Assembly (NCBI GenBank): GCA_021737185.1
Contig: JAIPEL010000034.1
Span: forward strand, 1-37,275
DNA length: 37,275 nt
Reading direction: 5' to 3'
Origin: Desulfobacterales bacterium
Lineage (GTDB): Bacteria > Desulfobacterota > Desulfobacteria > Desulfobacterales > CAFBRK01
Part shown: piece by piece, positions 15,269 to 23,544 of the stretch
Position numbering within the stretch: the first letter of the stretch is position 1
Layout of the letters: each line of letters begins with the position of its first letter
Notes under the pieces: generated by a model
Told to the model about the DNA's origin: nothing
The model's input: the letters and a program-made list of their open reading frames with translations, nothing else
Database searches by the model: none
Translations under genes and position numbers: made by a program

Positions 15269-15712
15269 ATGGCTGAAATTGAACCCGGGGTCGAAAGACG
15301 CCCGCTGGTGGGAGTGGCGGTCATCGTCATTCGAGACGGGCGGGTTTTGCTTGGGAAGCGAAAAGGCGCCCACGGGCAGGGGACTTGGGCCCTGCCGGGC
15401 GGGCACCTGGAGATTTTCGAAACCATAGAAGCGTGCGCAAAAAGAGAGGTCTTTGAAGAAACCGGTCTTTCTATCGGCAGCATCGAACACGCTGCCTTTA
15501 CCAATGACCTCTTTGAAGAAGAGTCCAAACACTACGTCACTCTTTTTGTTACCGCACCGCATGAAGGCGGCGAGGCGGAGCTCCGGGAACCTGAGAAGTG
15601 CGAGCGATGGCAGTGGTTCTCCTGGCAGGATCTTCCAAGCCCGCGCTTTTTGCCGTTGGAAAACCTGCTGGCCCAGGGTTTTTCACCGACGGGCGAAAAG
15701 TCTCGAGCCTGA
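15269..15712 (+). CDS. Nudix hydrolase (NUDT15/MutT-like)
   Basis: Hydrolyses nucleoside diphosphate-type compounds; small members often clean modified nucleotides. The Nudix box runs from G in GGHLEIFETIEACAKREV to EETG (about residues 43-66), with the REVFEETG core intact. Following residues (HYVTLFVTAP and WQWFSWQDLPS) resemble the NUDT15-type subgroup. ATG at 15269 gives 147 aa, usual for a single-domain Nudix protein. A TTG six bases earlier is less likely. The gene lies between repeat blocks and probably forms its own unit. Substrate unknown. Confidence 0.92.
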   Translation: MAEIEPGVERRPLVGVAVIVIRDGRVLLGKRKGAHGQGTWALPGGHLEIFETIEACAKREVFEETGLSIGSIEHAAFTNDLFEEESKHYVTLFVTAPHEGGEAELREPEKCERWQWFSWQDLPSPRFLPLENLLAQGFSPTGEKSRA

Positions 15713-15721
15713 TCGAAAGCG

Positions 15722-15880
15722 AAACCTCTCTCGAAGCCTCCGCCCCTGTAGTGAACGGCCTCCGTGCCGTTCATGAAGGCACGACACGGAGGTCGTGCCC
15801 TACAAAGTACCTCGCCTTGGCTCGAAGTTTATCCCGCACTTGATGCGGGGCTTCGCTACGGCCGGGATGACGGACCGGGA
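15722..15880. repeat. Dispersed repeat, copy 2, with flanking module
   Basis: The hairpin core (15748-15804) repeats the 49-104 module with a few substitutions. It is followed by CTCGAAGTTTATCCCGCACTTGATGCGGGG, whose first part recurs at the right end of the window (about 37249-37275). Confidence 0.7.
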
Positions 15881-15886
15881 ATGATG

Positions 15887-16062
15887 AAGTTTCATACGAG
15901 CCCCGCCGCTGGCCGCGCCGCGGCGTCCAGATTGATCAAAAAAGAAACTTTGCCTCGAAGTCTCTGCCTCTGTAGGGAACGGCCTCCGTGCCGTTCCGAA
16001 AGGCACGATACGGAGGTCGTGCCCTACGAAAAACCCCGGCCTTGGACGAAGTTTCACATAAG
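15887..16062. repeat. Dispersed repeat, copy 3 (extended)
   Basis: From 15924 this block closely matches positions 1-138, including the two hairpins and the GAAGTTTCACATAAG end. The preceding AGTTTCATACGAGCCCCGCCGCTGGCCGCG segment recurs at 37036 and 37111. The whole therefore appears to be a composite repeat bounded by AGTTTCA-type ends. Confidence 0.75.
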
Positions 16063-16098
16063 GGAGAAAAGGCAAATCCGGTATAAAGGAAAGGATTC

Positions 16099-16458
16099 AT
16101 GAGCAACGTCGACGAAATTGTCCGGAGACGGAAAAAGGCGCACAAAAAACTGCTCGATTTGAAGTCGGAGACCTATCGGGCGTTTCTGGAGATGGAGCGT
16201 GCGGCCTATGCCGACGGCGCCCTGGCAAAGAAGCACAAGGAACTCATCGCCGTCGGGATCTCGGTGGTGATCGACTGCGAATCCTGCATGCAGTGGCACA
16301 TCGAACAAGCGGCGAAGGCCGGCGCCTCCGCCCAAGAGGTGCTCGAAGCCCTGGAGGTCGGTATGGAAATGGGCGGCGGGCCGGCGACGGTCTCGGTTCG
16401 GTTCGCCCTGGAAGTGATGGACCAGTTGTTTCGGGAAGGGAGGCCCTCCGATGGGTAG
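16099..16458 (+). CDS. AhpD-like carboxymuconolactone decarboxylase-family protein
   Basis: A 119-aa all-helical protein of the AhpD/CMD family. The redox motif C60-ES-C63 with H67 (CESCMQWH) marks the AhpD-like peroxidase/disulfide reductase branch rather than the decarboxylase branch. The preceding KHKELIAVGISVVIDC helix is typical. Such proteins act in thiol-dependent peroxide defence; the actual substrate is unknown. GGAAAGGA precedes the ATG. The stop overlaps the start of the DUF4197 gene by 8 nt, so the two are translationally linked. Confidence 0.92.
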   Translation: MSNVDEIVRRRKKAHKKLLDLKSETYRAFLEMERAAYADGALAKKHKELIAVGISVVIDCESCMQWHIEQAAKAGASAQEVLEALEVGMEMGGGPATVSVRFALEVMDQLFREGRPSDG

Positions 16459-17209
16459 ACGGTTCCATGGCTGCCGTCGAACGGCCTGGTTTTTTGTTGT
16501 GGTGCTGCTGACCGGCATCATAATTCCGGACGGAAATGCCTGGGGCGCTTCTGCATGGGACAGTCTGCTCAAAAGCTTGAAGGAGGCGCTTCCGGTTGGC
16601 GGCTTGTCGGAAAGCGAGATCACAAAGGGGCTGAAAGAGGCATTGGAGATCGGGACCCGAAATGCGGTGGCAAAGGTGTCGACCCTGGATGGGTACTACA
16701 GAAATCCGGATATCCGAATTCCGCTGCCCCAGGAGGTGAAAAGGGCCGAAGAGCTTATGCGGACCGTTGGGCTGGGAGATCAACTCGATGCCTTTGTCCT
16801 GAGCATGAACCGGGCTGCGGAAAGAGCTGCGCCGGAGGCGAAGGGCATCTTCATCGACGCCGTTTTCCAGATGGGTATCGAAGATGCCCGTCGGATATTA
16901 GAGGGGCGCGACAACGAGGCGACCCTCTACTTCCAGGAGCATACCGAAGACCGTCTGACGACGGCTTTTATACCGATGGTTCACGACGCCATGGCCGAAG
17001 TCGGCGTCACCCGAATCTGGCAGAGCATCGAAACGCGGATGGAAAGTATTCCCTTTTTGGCCGCATCCTTTCAATTCGATTTGGATCGGTACGTCACGGG
17101 AAAGGCCCTGGACGGCCTGTTTCTGGTGCTGGCCGAAGAAGAGAAAAAAATCCGCGAAGATCCCGCAGCTCGGGTGACGGAGCTGTTGGAGAAAGTGTTC
17201 GGCAAATAA
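16451..17209 (+). CDS. DUF4197 protein, probably periplasmic
   Basis: A 252-aa protein with an N-terminal basic/hydrophobic segment (RRTAWFFVVVLLTGIIIPDGNAWGA) that reads as a signal peptide, so the mature protein should be periplasmic. The rest matches the DUF4197 type: GLSESEITKGLKEALEIGTRNAV (about 50-72), NPDIRIPLP (about 85-93) and a regular helical pattern to the C-terminus. Function of the family is unknown. Its stop codon lies inside the terminator shared with convergent tonB. Confidence 0.88.
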   Translation: MGRRFHGCRRTAWFFVVVLLTGIIIPDGNAWGASAWDSLLKSLKEALPVGGLSESEITKGLKEALEIGTRNAVAKVSTLDGYYRNPDIRIPLPQEVKRAEELMRTVGLGDQLDAFVLSMNRAAERAAPEAKGIFIDAVFQMGIEDARRILEGRDNEATLYFQEHTEDRLTTAFIPMVHDAMAEVGVTRIWQSIETRMESIPFLAASFQFDLDRYVTGKALDGLFLVLAEEEKKIREDPAARVTELLEKVFGK

Positions 17210-17231
17210 AATCGCGCAGCGATTTTATTTG
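17203..17231. terminator. Bidirectional terminator holding both stop codons
   Basis: Perfect palindrome CAAATAAAATCGC/GCGATTTTATTTG with a 3-nt GCA loop. The DUF4197 TAA (17207-17209) and the tonB TAA (17225-17227 on plus) both lie in the arms, and the A/T-rich ends provide U-tracts either way. Confidence 0.88.
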
Positions 17232-18022
17232 AGTTCATAGCGCACCGGCACCTTCACCCACATGTCCACCGGGTCGTCGCCCCGGCGCCCGGGGGCAAAA
17301 CGCCATCGTTTCACAGCCTGTTTCGCCGCCCGATCCAGGGACCCGTGACCGCTCGACTCTTCGACTTTCACCTCTTTGACGCGGCCGGTTTTGTCCACCA
17401 GCACATCGAGGATCACCGTCCCCTGGTATCCCCGTCGCCGGGCGAGGCGCGGATAGTCCGGCGGCGGGTTCCGGCGATAGAGGGGGCGGGCCTCGATCAG
17501 GGCAGGGCCGTCATCGTTGGCAGAGCGGGCCTGGGAAACCGTCTCTTCGGCATTGCGGGCGGTTTCGGCCTTTTTGGAAAGCGCGGCGATCCCCTCCGGG
17601 ATGAGCGGTTCGCTGCTCGTAGATTCTACCGAATCGAAGAGGCTGGAAAATTGCGCGGGAGGCGGCGGGGCTTCTACGACCGAATCCGTTTCCGCTTTCG
17701 GTTCGGGTAAGGGCGCTTCAACAGGTTTTTCCTGCACTGCCGGCGCGGGCTTCGGGGCCGGTGCATTCTTCTTCTTTGCCGGCGGTGTGGGCTTTTCCGC
17801 GGTATCGAGGTTGGAAGACTTTGCCGGCGGCTCTTTTTCTGCCTCTTTTAAAGCGCTTTTCACGGGGGTGGGGGCCGTTGCCGGAGCCGGCGTCAGTGAG
17901 ATCCTCACGGTGCGGCGCAGGGCGGCGGTCGGACTTTCGGGCAGGAGCCAGGCGCACTGGGAACTGAGCAGCCAGCCGTGGAAGGCCAGGGCAAACGCTA
18001 CGGCAATGAGCATGCGTCTCAT
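17225..18022 (-). CDS. tonB: Energy transducer TonB
   Basis: Couples the ExbBD proton channel to outer-membrane receptors. The 265 aa show one N-terminal membrane anchor (about residues 4-22), a long Pro/Ala/Lys-rich spacer through the periplasm (about 40-120), and the C-terminal TonB domain (about 185-265) with YPRLARRRGYQGTVILDVLV and AVKRWRFAPGRR. It starts by ATGA overlap with exbD and is the last gene of the corrinoid receptor operon, so it is probably dedicated to the BtuB-like receptor upstream. Confidence 0.95.
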   Translation of the reverse strand: MRRMLIAVAFALAFHGWLLSSQCAWLLPESPTAALRRTVRISLTPAPATAPTPVKSALKEAEKEPPAKSSNLDTAEKPTPPAKKKNAPAPKPAPAVQEKPVEAPLPEPKAETDSVVEAPPPPAQFSSLFDSVESTSSEPLIPEGIAALSKKAETARNAEETVSQARSANDDGPALIEARPLYRRNPPPDYPRLARRRGYQGTVILDVLVDKTGRVKEVKVEESSGHGSLDRAAKQAVKRWRFAPGRRGDDPVDMWVKVPVRYELK

Positions 18023-18432
18023 GGGACATCCGGCTCGGCTTCGGCCTGGAGCGATACCTGGGAAATTCCCGCCTTTTGAATCCGGTCCAGGACCGAAAAC
18101 AGGTGTTGATAAGAGACGCTCCGATCTGCGAAAAGCAGCACGCCGGATTCCGGAGAATGTTCAGCGCGCTCGATCAGCACCCTGTCGAGAGTTTCAAGCG
18201 ATACGCTTTCTTTGTCGACGAAGATGGATCCGTCGGCCCGGACGGTGATCGACAGATGCGCCGTTTTGTCGATCTCGGCGGATGATGATGTCGGCAGCTG
18301 CACCGGCAGACTCCGGTGCACGGCCATGGAGAGCATCGCGTAGATAAAAAAGACCAGCAGCAAAAAGACGATGTCGATCAGCGGGAGCATCTCGATGCGG
18401 ACCTTGCGGGTGGTGGGCAGATCGAGCTTCAT
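18019..18432 (-). CDS. exbD: Biopolymer transport protein ExbD
   Basis: Stator subunit of the ExbBD motor. The 137 aa begin with a short cytoplasmic segment, then one transmembrane helix (MLPLIDIVFLLLVFFIYAML, about 16-35) carrying the essential membrane aspartate in LIDIVF. A periplasmic domain follows (KTAHLSITVRADGSIFVD onwards). Overlaps exbB upstream and tonB downstream by four bases each (ATGA), a tightly coupled trio. Confidence 0.95.
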   Translation of the reverse strand: MKLDLPTTRKVRIEMLPLIDIVFLLLVFFIYAMLSMAVHRSLPVQLPTSSSAEIDKTAHLSITVRADGSIFVDKESVSLETLDRVLIERAEHSPESGVLLFADRSVSYQHLFSVLDRIQKAGISQVSLQAEAEPDVP

Positions 18433-19058
18433 GGCGCCTCTCCGCTGTCTTCTTTACCGCCGGCCAGCTTCCCGTAGACAATTTCCAGGCTCGTGGCGTA
18501 TTTTTCGATGGACAGGGCCGCGCCTTCGACCCGGGAGTTGAAATAGTTGTAGGGAAAGACCGTGAAAATCGCGATCCCCAGGCCGGTGGCGGTGGTGATC
18601 AGGGCCTGGGCGATGCCGGCGGTGACGGCTTCCGGGTGCTCGATTCCGGTGGTGCCCAGGACGTCGAAGGACTGGATGATGCCCAGCACCGTTCCAAATA
18701 TTCCCAGAAGGGGCGCCACGGTGATCATGGTGTCCAGAATCGTCATGAACCGCCGCATCCTGCGGATTTCTTCGGCTGCAGCCGATTCCCTGGCCTTGAT
18801 CATCGAAAACTGCCGATGGAGAATGCCGTTGACCAGGATCTGGACGATGTAGTCCCTGGATTGCCTCGTTTTTTCCCGGACCGATTCCCAGTCTCCCACC
18901 CGGCTCGACTCCAGGATGTCATCCACCAGCTTCGGGTTTCGATTCCGGTCGATCCGGTTCCAGAACATCAGCCGTTCCATAACGACGGTGAGCACGATCA
19001 CGGAGCAGGCCAGCAGCGGAACCATGATCGGCCCGCCGTTCATCAAAAATTGCATCAT
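18429..19058 (-). CDS. exbB: MotA/TolQ/ExbB-family proton channel protein
   Basis: Forms the pentameric channel around ExbD. The 209 aa have an N-terminal membrane helix (GPIMVPLLACSVIVLTVVM, about 9-27), a cytoplasmic stretch, and two further helices: TVAPLLGIFGTVLGIIQSF (about 113-131) and TTATGLGIAIFTVFPYNYF (about 155-173), with the conserved TLGLLGT-like motif. It lies 103 nt downstream of the BtuF-CbiZ gene in the same operon. Confidence 0.94.
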   Translation of the reverse strand: MMQFLMNGGPIMVPLLACSVIVLTVVMERLMFWNRIDRNRNPKLVDDILESSRVGDWESVREKTRQSRDYIVQILVNGILHRQFSMIKARESAAAEEIRRMRRFMTILDTMITVAPLLGIFGTVLGIIQSFDVLGTTGIEHPEAVTAGIAQALITTATGLGIAIFTVFPYNYFNSRVEGAALSIEKYATSLEIVYGKLAGGKEDSGEAP

Positions 19059-19161
19059 CTGTCGTTACCTCGCACAGCCCTCATATGAAACTACCCCCAA
19101 AGTTGGGCCATTATCAAACTGATCGCTTTGCGGCCGGCGGCGGGCCTCATACCAGCCCACA

Positions 19162-21180
19162 TCACCGCCCCTTTCGGACGCCGTTGAGCAGGGCATTGAG
19201 CGCTTCTTCGATCACCAGGGGCAGCGATTCCGGCGGCACCAAAAAGTCCATTTGCAAGCCCGGCGTTTGTGAAAGCTCCTGAGCGATTTGCCGGCACTGA
19301 TCCCGGAAAGCGGACAGGTCCGGGATCAGGCCCTTTTCAACCTCGTCGCTCAGGGAAAACGAAGACAACAGAAATGCGGCATACCGGGGGACCAAGAGGA
19401 CTTCTTCCAGGTCCTGCAGCACCCGGCCCTTGTCGACGATGCATTCGCAGGAGGATTCCGACAGCAGTTCGAAAAGATCGATATCTCTTTCCTTTAAGCG
19501 GCGAAACACGCTGCGCCCGGCATGCAGTCCGTTTTGACGGGAAAGGGCTTCGCGGACCCCATTATAGACCGCCCGGGCGATGAGGTCACCCATTTTGCTG
19601 TGGCCGCCGGTATTGTCGATCCGCAGACCCCGCCCCTGTGCAACGATGATGTTGTCGGTCCCGGTGCCGGTAGCCCGGTGTTCTGATCCGGAATAGGTGC
19701 TTCGCACGTCCAGGTCGAGCAGGGCCGCGGTTTTTGCCTCGGTGGCGGTGATCACGGCGCGGTTCATGGCCCGGGCCGTCAAGCGGACCCCGGGAAGGAG
19801 CAGGATGTTGATGGTGCCCGGCTCGTAATAGCCGCCCGTGTCTTTTCCCATCCGCATGGCGTTTGCACAGGCGCCGGCGGTGACCAGCGCCGTCACCGAA
19901 AGATCCTTGAAAGAGGCCGCGGCAGCGGCCATGTGATCCATGTCCGCTCCGGTAAAAAGGAGGGCGGTCGACGCCGCCGGCCTCTCGATCACCGAAAGCA
20001 CCCGGTTTCGGACCGGCTCGACGCCGCCGCCGTAGGCGATTTTCCACAGAGGCGGCGAGGCATAGTGGTTGCCGACCGTTTCAATGTTCTCCCGTGTGCC
20101 TTCCAGAGTGGAAAGCACGGCCATTGGTTCGGAAAAGTCGACCAGAAGGGTTTTGTTGACAAAATCCCAGATCCGGGATTCGGCCACCTGCGCCGTGTCC
20201 ACGTATTCGATTGCAAGCGGCAGCAGCCGGTTTTTCACGACCTTTTCCGCGAGGACGAGATTGTCGCTTTGCGCGTAAATATCTTCATACAACCGGGCCG
20301 ACAGCCAGGAGACGAAGTCTGCGGTGCGGATCCCGGCCCGGCAGGTCAGATCGCAGGGAAAGTCGTACAGGATTCCTTTTTGAACCGCCTCGACGTCTCT
20401 CCAGCCGGGCATGGAAAACAGCGGATCGGCATGGCGAACTCCCCCGTTGCAGCCGTAGAGCACCTGCGGGTCGAATCGTACCCATTCTTCCTTGCTCATG
20501 GCCACGGCCGGGCCGGTTTTTCCCAGCACCGGCGGGATTCCCCCGGCAGCGCGGATCATCTGGTTTTGAAACGAGCCGTCGCCCGGCACCATCAGCGGAT
20601 CGGTGCCCATGATCCGAAGCACCCGCAGCCGCTCAGTTTCGGCGATGCGTTCCGTCTTTTTGCGGACCAGCAGGAGATTGGCCCGGATGGTTTCGATGAT
20701 TTTTTCGGCCTCTTTCTGGCGCTGGACGATGCCGCCGATCCGTTCGATGGCGCCAAGCCCTTCTTCGATGCTGCCGATGTCGATCCGAACCATCCGAACG
20801 GAGGTTCCGGCAAATGTGGCCTCAACCTCCTCATGAATCGGGGCGTAAAAAATTGCATCCGGATCCAGCGCCTTGATCCTGTCCACCGACGGATGGAAAA
20901 ATCCGCCCACGATCTGTTTTCCGGCCGCCCCGGGCAGATCCGCACTGGCGTAGGTAAGGCCTTGAACCGCTTCGCCGGACCCCAGGGCGAAAAGAATTTC
21001 GGTGGCCGCCGGCAGCAGGGAGACGATCCCATGCGGACAAGGGGCAGCCGTGGAGATTTTCTCCTTTGCCGCGGGATTGGGGGACCGGGAAACAGGTCCG
21101 GCAAGGGCCGCGGCGGAGGCCATGGCCAAGAAGGCAGATGCAGCAACAACCGTTTTTGTGAAAAGGCCGGCACGCTTCAT
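19162..21180 (-). CDS. Exported BtuF-type binding protein fused to CbiZ amidohydrolase
   Basis: A 672-aa fusion. Residues 1-27 are a clear signal peptide (KTVVAASAFLAMASAAALA). Residues about 45-340 form a BtuF/FhuD-type corrinoid-binding domain (IVSLLPAATEILFALGSGEAVQGLT; a second lobe from about 185). Residues about 345-545 match CbiZ, the adenosylcobinamide amidohydrolase that cleaves the corrinoid side-chain amide to give cobyric acid: TALVTAGACANAMRMG, PGTINILLLPGV, TATEAKTAAL, GTGTDNIIVA and GGHSKMGDLIARAVY. About 125 residues follow without a recognised domain. CbiZ is known as a cytoplasmic salvage enzyme; the signal peptide predicts action outside the cytoplasm. It lies between btuB and exbB. 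Catalysis in the periplasm is inference; sequence assignment of both domains is strong. Confidence 0.9.
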   Translation of the reverse strand: MKRAGLFTKTVVAASAFLAMASAAALAGPVSRSPNPAAKEKISTAAPCPHGIVSLLPAATEILFALGSGEAVQGLTYASADLPGAAGKQIVGGFFHPSVDRIKALDPDAIFYAPIHEEVEATFAGTSVRMVRIDIGSIEEGLGAIERIGGIVQRQKEAEKIIETIRANLLLVRKKTERIAETERLRVLRIMGTDPLMVPGDGSFQNQMIRAAGGIPPVLGKTGPAVAMSKEEWVRFDPQVLYGCNGGVRHADPLFSMPGWRDVEAVQKGILYDFPCDLTCRAGIRTADFVSWLSARLYEDIYAQSDNLVLAEKVVKNRLLPLAIEYVDTAQVAESRIWDFVNKTLLVDFSEPMAVLSTLEGTRENIETVGNHYASPPLWKIAYGGGVEPVRNRVLSVIERPAASTALLFTGADMDHMAAAAASFKDLSVTALVTAGACANAMRMGKDTGGYYEPGTINILLLPGVRLTARAMNRAVITATEAKTAALLDLDVRSTYSGSEHRATGTGTDNIIVAQGRGLRIDNTGGHSKMGDLIARAVYNGVREALSRQNGLHAGRSVFRRLKERDIDLFELLSESSCECIVDKGRVLQDLEEVLLVPRYAAFLLSSFSLSDEVEKGLIPDLSAFRDQCRQIAQELSQTPGLQMDFLVPPESLPLVIEEALNALLNGVRKGR

Positions 21181-21208
21181 GGAAAACGATTTCCCTGGGC
21201 TGGTTCTG

Positions 21209-23197
21209 TCAGAATGAAACCCTGATGCCTCCGTAATAGACGGCTTCGGGCATCGGGTAATAGGTGACGTCGGGAATCCAAAATCTGTAATAGCCGACGT
21301 CGGAATACTCTTCTGCGAAAATATTGCTTCCGTTCATGAATATTTCAATGTTTTTATACAGGTAGGAAACATAGGCATCCACGGTGCTGTAGGACTCCAT
21401 GGGCTCCTGCACGTTGCCGTTGTCGTCACCGAAGTACCTTTCGCCGACGTAGTTGTAGGTCAGCCGGAAGCGGAGGTTGTCTGTGGGGGTGATTTCCACG
21501 CCGGCCTTTCCCTTCCAGTCCGGAACCAGCGGGACGCTTTTCCCGTCGTTGACGCCTTCGGTGAATTCCGCCTCGGTATAGCCGACATTTCCGAAAATGG
21601 TCAGCCGGTCCAAGGGCCGGTAGGCGACGTCGAGCTGGCCGCCGCTGTGCCGCGTCTTGTCGAGGTTTTCGTTTTGGTTGGTGGCATTGCTCCAGGCGAT
21701 TTCGTCTTCCACGTTCATCATAAAGGCCCTGACATTGGCGGTCAGCGCGTGGGTCAAGGCCAGCCGGACACCGGCTTCGTACCCCAGGGCGGTTTCCTGC
21801 TTCAACTGGTCGTTGACGGCGCCGGTAAACAGGTTCGTATATTCGTCCACCACCGGGTACCGAAACGATCGATAGACCCTCCCATAAATTTTCGAATTCG
21901 GCATGAAGGCATAGGAAAGCCCAACATTCCAGGCGGTTTCAGAGTCGTCGATTTCTTTTCTGGTGAACGCACCGCCGATGTCGGTGGTCAGCTCGATGTC
22001 GGGCTGCTCGAGCCGGGCGCCGGCGTTGAGGAAGAGATCATCGAAAAGTTCGAGCTCGTCCTGGATATAGACGCTCAGGGTCTGTTTCCTGTGATCGTAG
22101 CGGTTGGCCGTGCCTCCCTTGAAAAAATCGCGAAAGGCCTCATAATCGGTATCGTAGTAGTCGACACCGAGGGTGAGCCGGTTCTCTCGACCGGCCAGCT
22201 GGCTGTCAAGAACATGCTTTGCATTGGCATTGACGGTTTCTACATCGAACATCACATAGCTGAACCAGGAGGCAAGGTCGCTGCTGCTGTTTTGATTCTG
22301 GAGGCCGACGGTCAGATTGAGCGCGCCGAATTCTGCAAAGTCGGTGTCCAAGGAAAAATTGCCGGAAATGGTTTCATCCGCCCCCTCGTCGTTGAAATTG
22401 GCCGCCTGCCTGCGGTCCTCGGCCAGCTGGGCCTGGGTGAGGGCGCCCGGAAATTCATAGCTGGCGTCGTTGACGCTTGCATCGCCGGAAAGCACCACCG
22501 AATCGCTCAGATCGGCGCGAAACTTGCCGTACAGATTCTTTCTCTGCACCTCGCTTCTTTCCCGGTATCCATCCGAGCGGTATCGGTTCGCGCTGACATG
22601 GATTCCGGCAGACTCGCCGGCAGCGTTGAAGCCCGCGCGAACCTTGTGGGTCGACAGGGACCCTCCGGCAGCTTCCACATCGCTGCCGATCCCTTCTCCA
22701 ACCTCTTTGGTGATGATGTTGATCACGCCCCCGACCGCGTTGTCCCCGTACAGTACACTTCCTGATCCGTAAAGGACCTCGATGCGGTCCACGCTTTCGA
22801 TGGGGACCGTGCTCCATCGGACGCCTCCCAGGTCGATGGGGTTGATTCTCCGACCGTCCACGACCACGGCCACGTGCCGATCCGAGGTAGCGCCGAATCC
22901 GCCGATGTCCACGGTCTGATTGACGCCGTTGCCGTTCAGGTCCGAGACGAACACGCCCGGAAGCATGCGAAGGGCGTCGGGCACCGTGTGCGCCCCGCTT
23001 TTATCGATGTCTTCGGCGGTAATCACGGCCGTGCGGGCCGGAATCTTTTCGACTTCCCGCGCGGTCCGGGTCGCCGTGACCACGACTTCGCCCATGACCG
23101 GCGCTTCTTTTGCCGCCGATGTTTCTTCTCCCCGGGCCATGGGTGTCTGCACTAGAAAAATCATGAAAGCGGCCGCCAACAACTCCTTTGTCTTCAC
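21209..23197 (-). CDS. btuB: TonB-dependent corrinoid receptor, BtuB-like
   Basis: Outer-membrane beta-barrel receptor, 662 aa. It has a signal peptide (KELLAAAFMIFLVQTPMARG), a TonB-box-like GEVVVTATR (about residues 35-43), a plug domain (IPARTAVITAEDIDKSGAHTVPDALRMLPGV and YGDNAVGGVINIITK), and a 22-strand-type barrel ending in the expected aromatic residue (VSF). The start is GTG at 23197, preceded by GGAGGAG; longer in-frame translation would run through the riboswitch and is rejected. The upstream cobalamin riboswitch and downstream BtuF-CbiZ make a corrinoid ligand very likely. It ends 28 nt before the fusion gene. Confidence 0.93.
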   Translation of the reverse strand: MKTKELLAAAFMIFLVQTPMARGEETSAAKEAPVMGEVVVTATRTAREVEKIPARTAVITAEDIDKSGAHTVPDALRMLPGVFVSDLNGNGVNQTVDIGGFGATSDRHVAVVVDGRRINPIDLGGVRWSTVPIESVDRIEVLYGSGSVLYGDNAVGGVINIITKEVGEGIGSDVEAAGGSLSTHKVRAGFNAAGESAGIHVSANRYRSDGYRERSEVQRKNLYGKFRADLSDSVVLSGDASVNDASYEFPGALTQAQLAEDRRQAANFNDEGADETISGNFSLDTDFAEFGALNLTVGLQNQNSSSDLASWFSYVMFDVETVNANAKHVLDSQLAGRENRLTLGVDYYDTDYEAFRDFFKGGTANRYDHRKQTLSVYIQDELELFDDLFLNAGARLEQPDIELTTDIGGAFTRKEIDDSETAWNVGLSYAFMPNSKIYGRVYRSFRYPVVDEYTNLFTGAVNDQLKQETALGYEAGVRLALTHALTANVRAFMMNVEDEIAWSNATNQNENLDKTRHSGGQLDVAYRPLDRLTIFGNVGYTEAEFTEGVNDGKSVPLVPDWKGKAGVEITPTDNLRFRLTYNYVGERYFGDDNGNVQEPMESYSTVDAYVSYLYKNIEIFMNGSNIFAEEYSDVGYYRFWIPDVTYYPMPEAVYYGGIRVSF

Positions 23198-23246
23198 TGT
23201 TTCTCCTCCATGTCTGCGTGTTTGTGTGAGCGACTGCGGCCCGCCG

Positions 23247-23286
23247 AAAACAAAAATCCCGGATCGAATTGGTTCCGTCCCGGGAT
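23247..23286 (-). terminator. Riboswitch expression-platform terminator
   Basis: On the minus strand a stem ATCCCGG/CCGGGAT (loop of about 17 nt) is followed by TTTTTGTTTT. It lies between the cobalamin riboswitch and btuB, the expected place for ligand-dependent transcription termination. Confidence 0.75.
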
Positions 23287-23352
23287 CTCCCGTTTTCATC
23301 CTCAGATGTGCCGGGCACGCCTTCCGTCCGCGGAAGCAACATACCCCGTGTC

Positions 23353-23520
23353 CAGGCAGGTCTTCTGACTCTCGGATCATCCTAGTTGCCGCGCCTTCCC
23401 GTTCCGCAAAGAACAGTGGCAGCCTGCGGCGTTCGTCCCCGATTACAGCGGCGGGCCCGTCCCCGATTCCCACGGGGTTCCCTTTTTCAGCTCGGTGGAG
23501 CGCCTGAACACTATGTAGAG
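23353..23520 (-). promoter_or_regulatory. Cobalamin riboswitch 1 (btuB operon)
   Basis: Minus-strand aptamer with hallmark conserved segments in order: CACCGAGCTGAAAAAGGGAA, GAATCGGGGACGGGCCCGCC, GCTGTAATCGGGGACG, the B12-box segment GCCACTG, GGGAAGGCGCGGCAACTAGG, and AGTCAGAAGACCTGCCTG. It precedes btuB by about 155 nt with a terminator in between. Predicted effect: cobalamin binding represses the btuB, btuF-cbiZ, exbBD, tonB operon. Confidence 0.96.
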
Positions 23521-23544
23521 CCTCTGTAGGAAAAGCGCTCGGGA

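Noticed and set aside
15722-16062. Possible CRISPR array
   Set aside because: Units are palindromic modules in irregular spacing without uniform spacers, and there are no cas genes.
19933-21225. Long plus-strand reading frame opposite the btuF-cbiZ gene
   Set aside because: Shadow of GC-rich coding DNA; no ribosome-binding site or recognisable domain.
21647-22765. Long plus-strand reading frame opposite btuB
   Set aside because: Same reason: antisense shadow with no domain, while the btuB frame is clearly coding.
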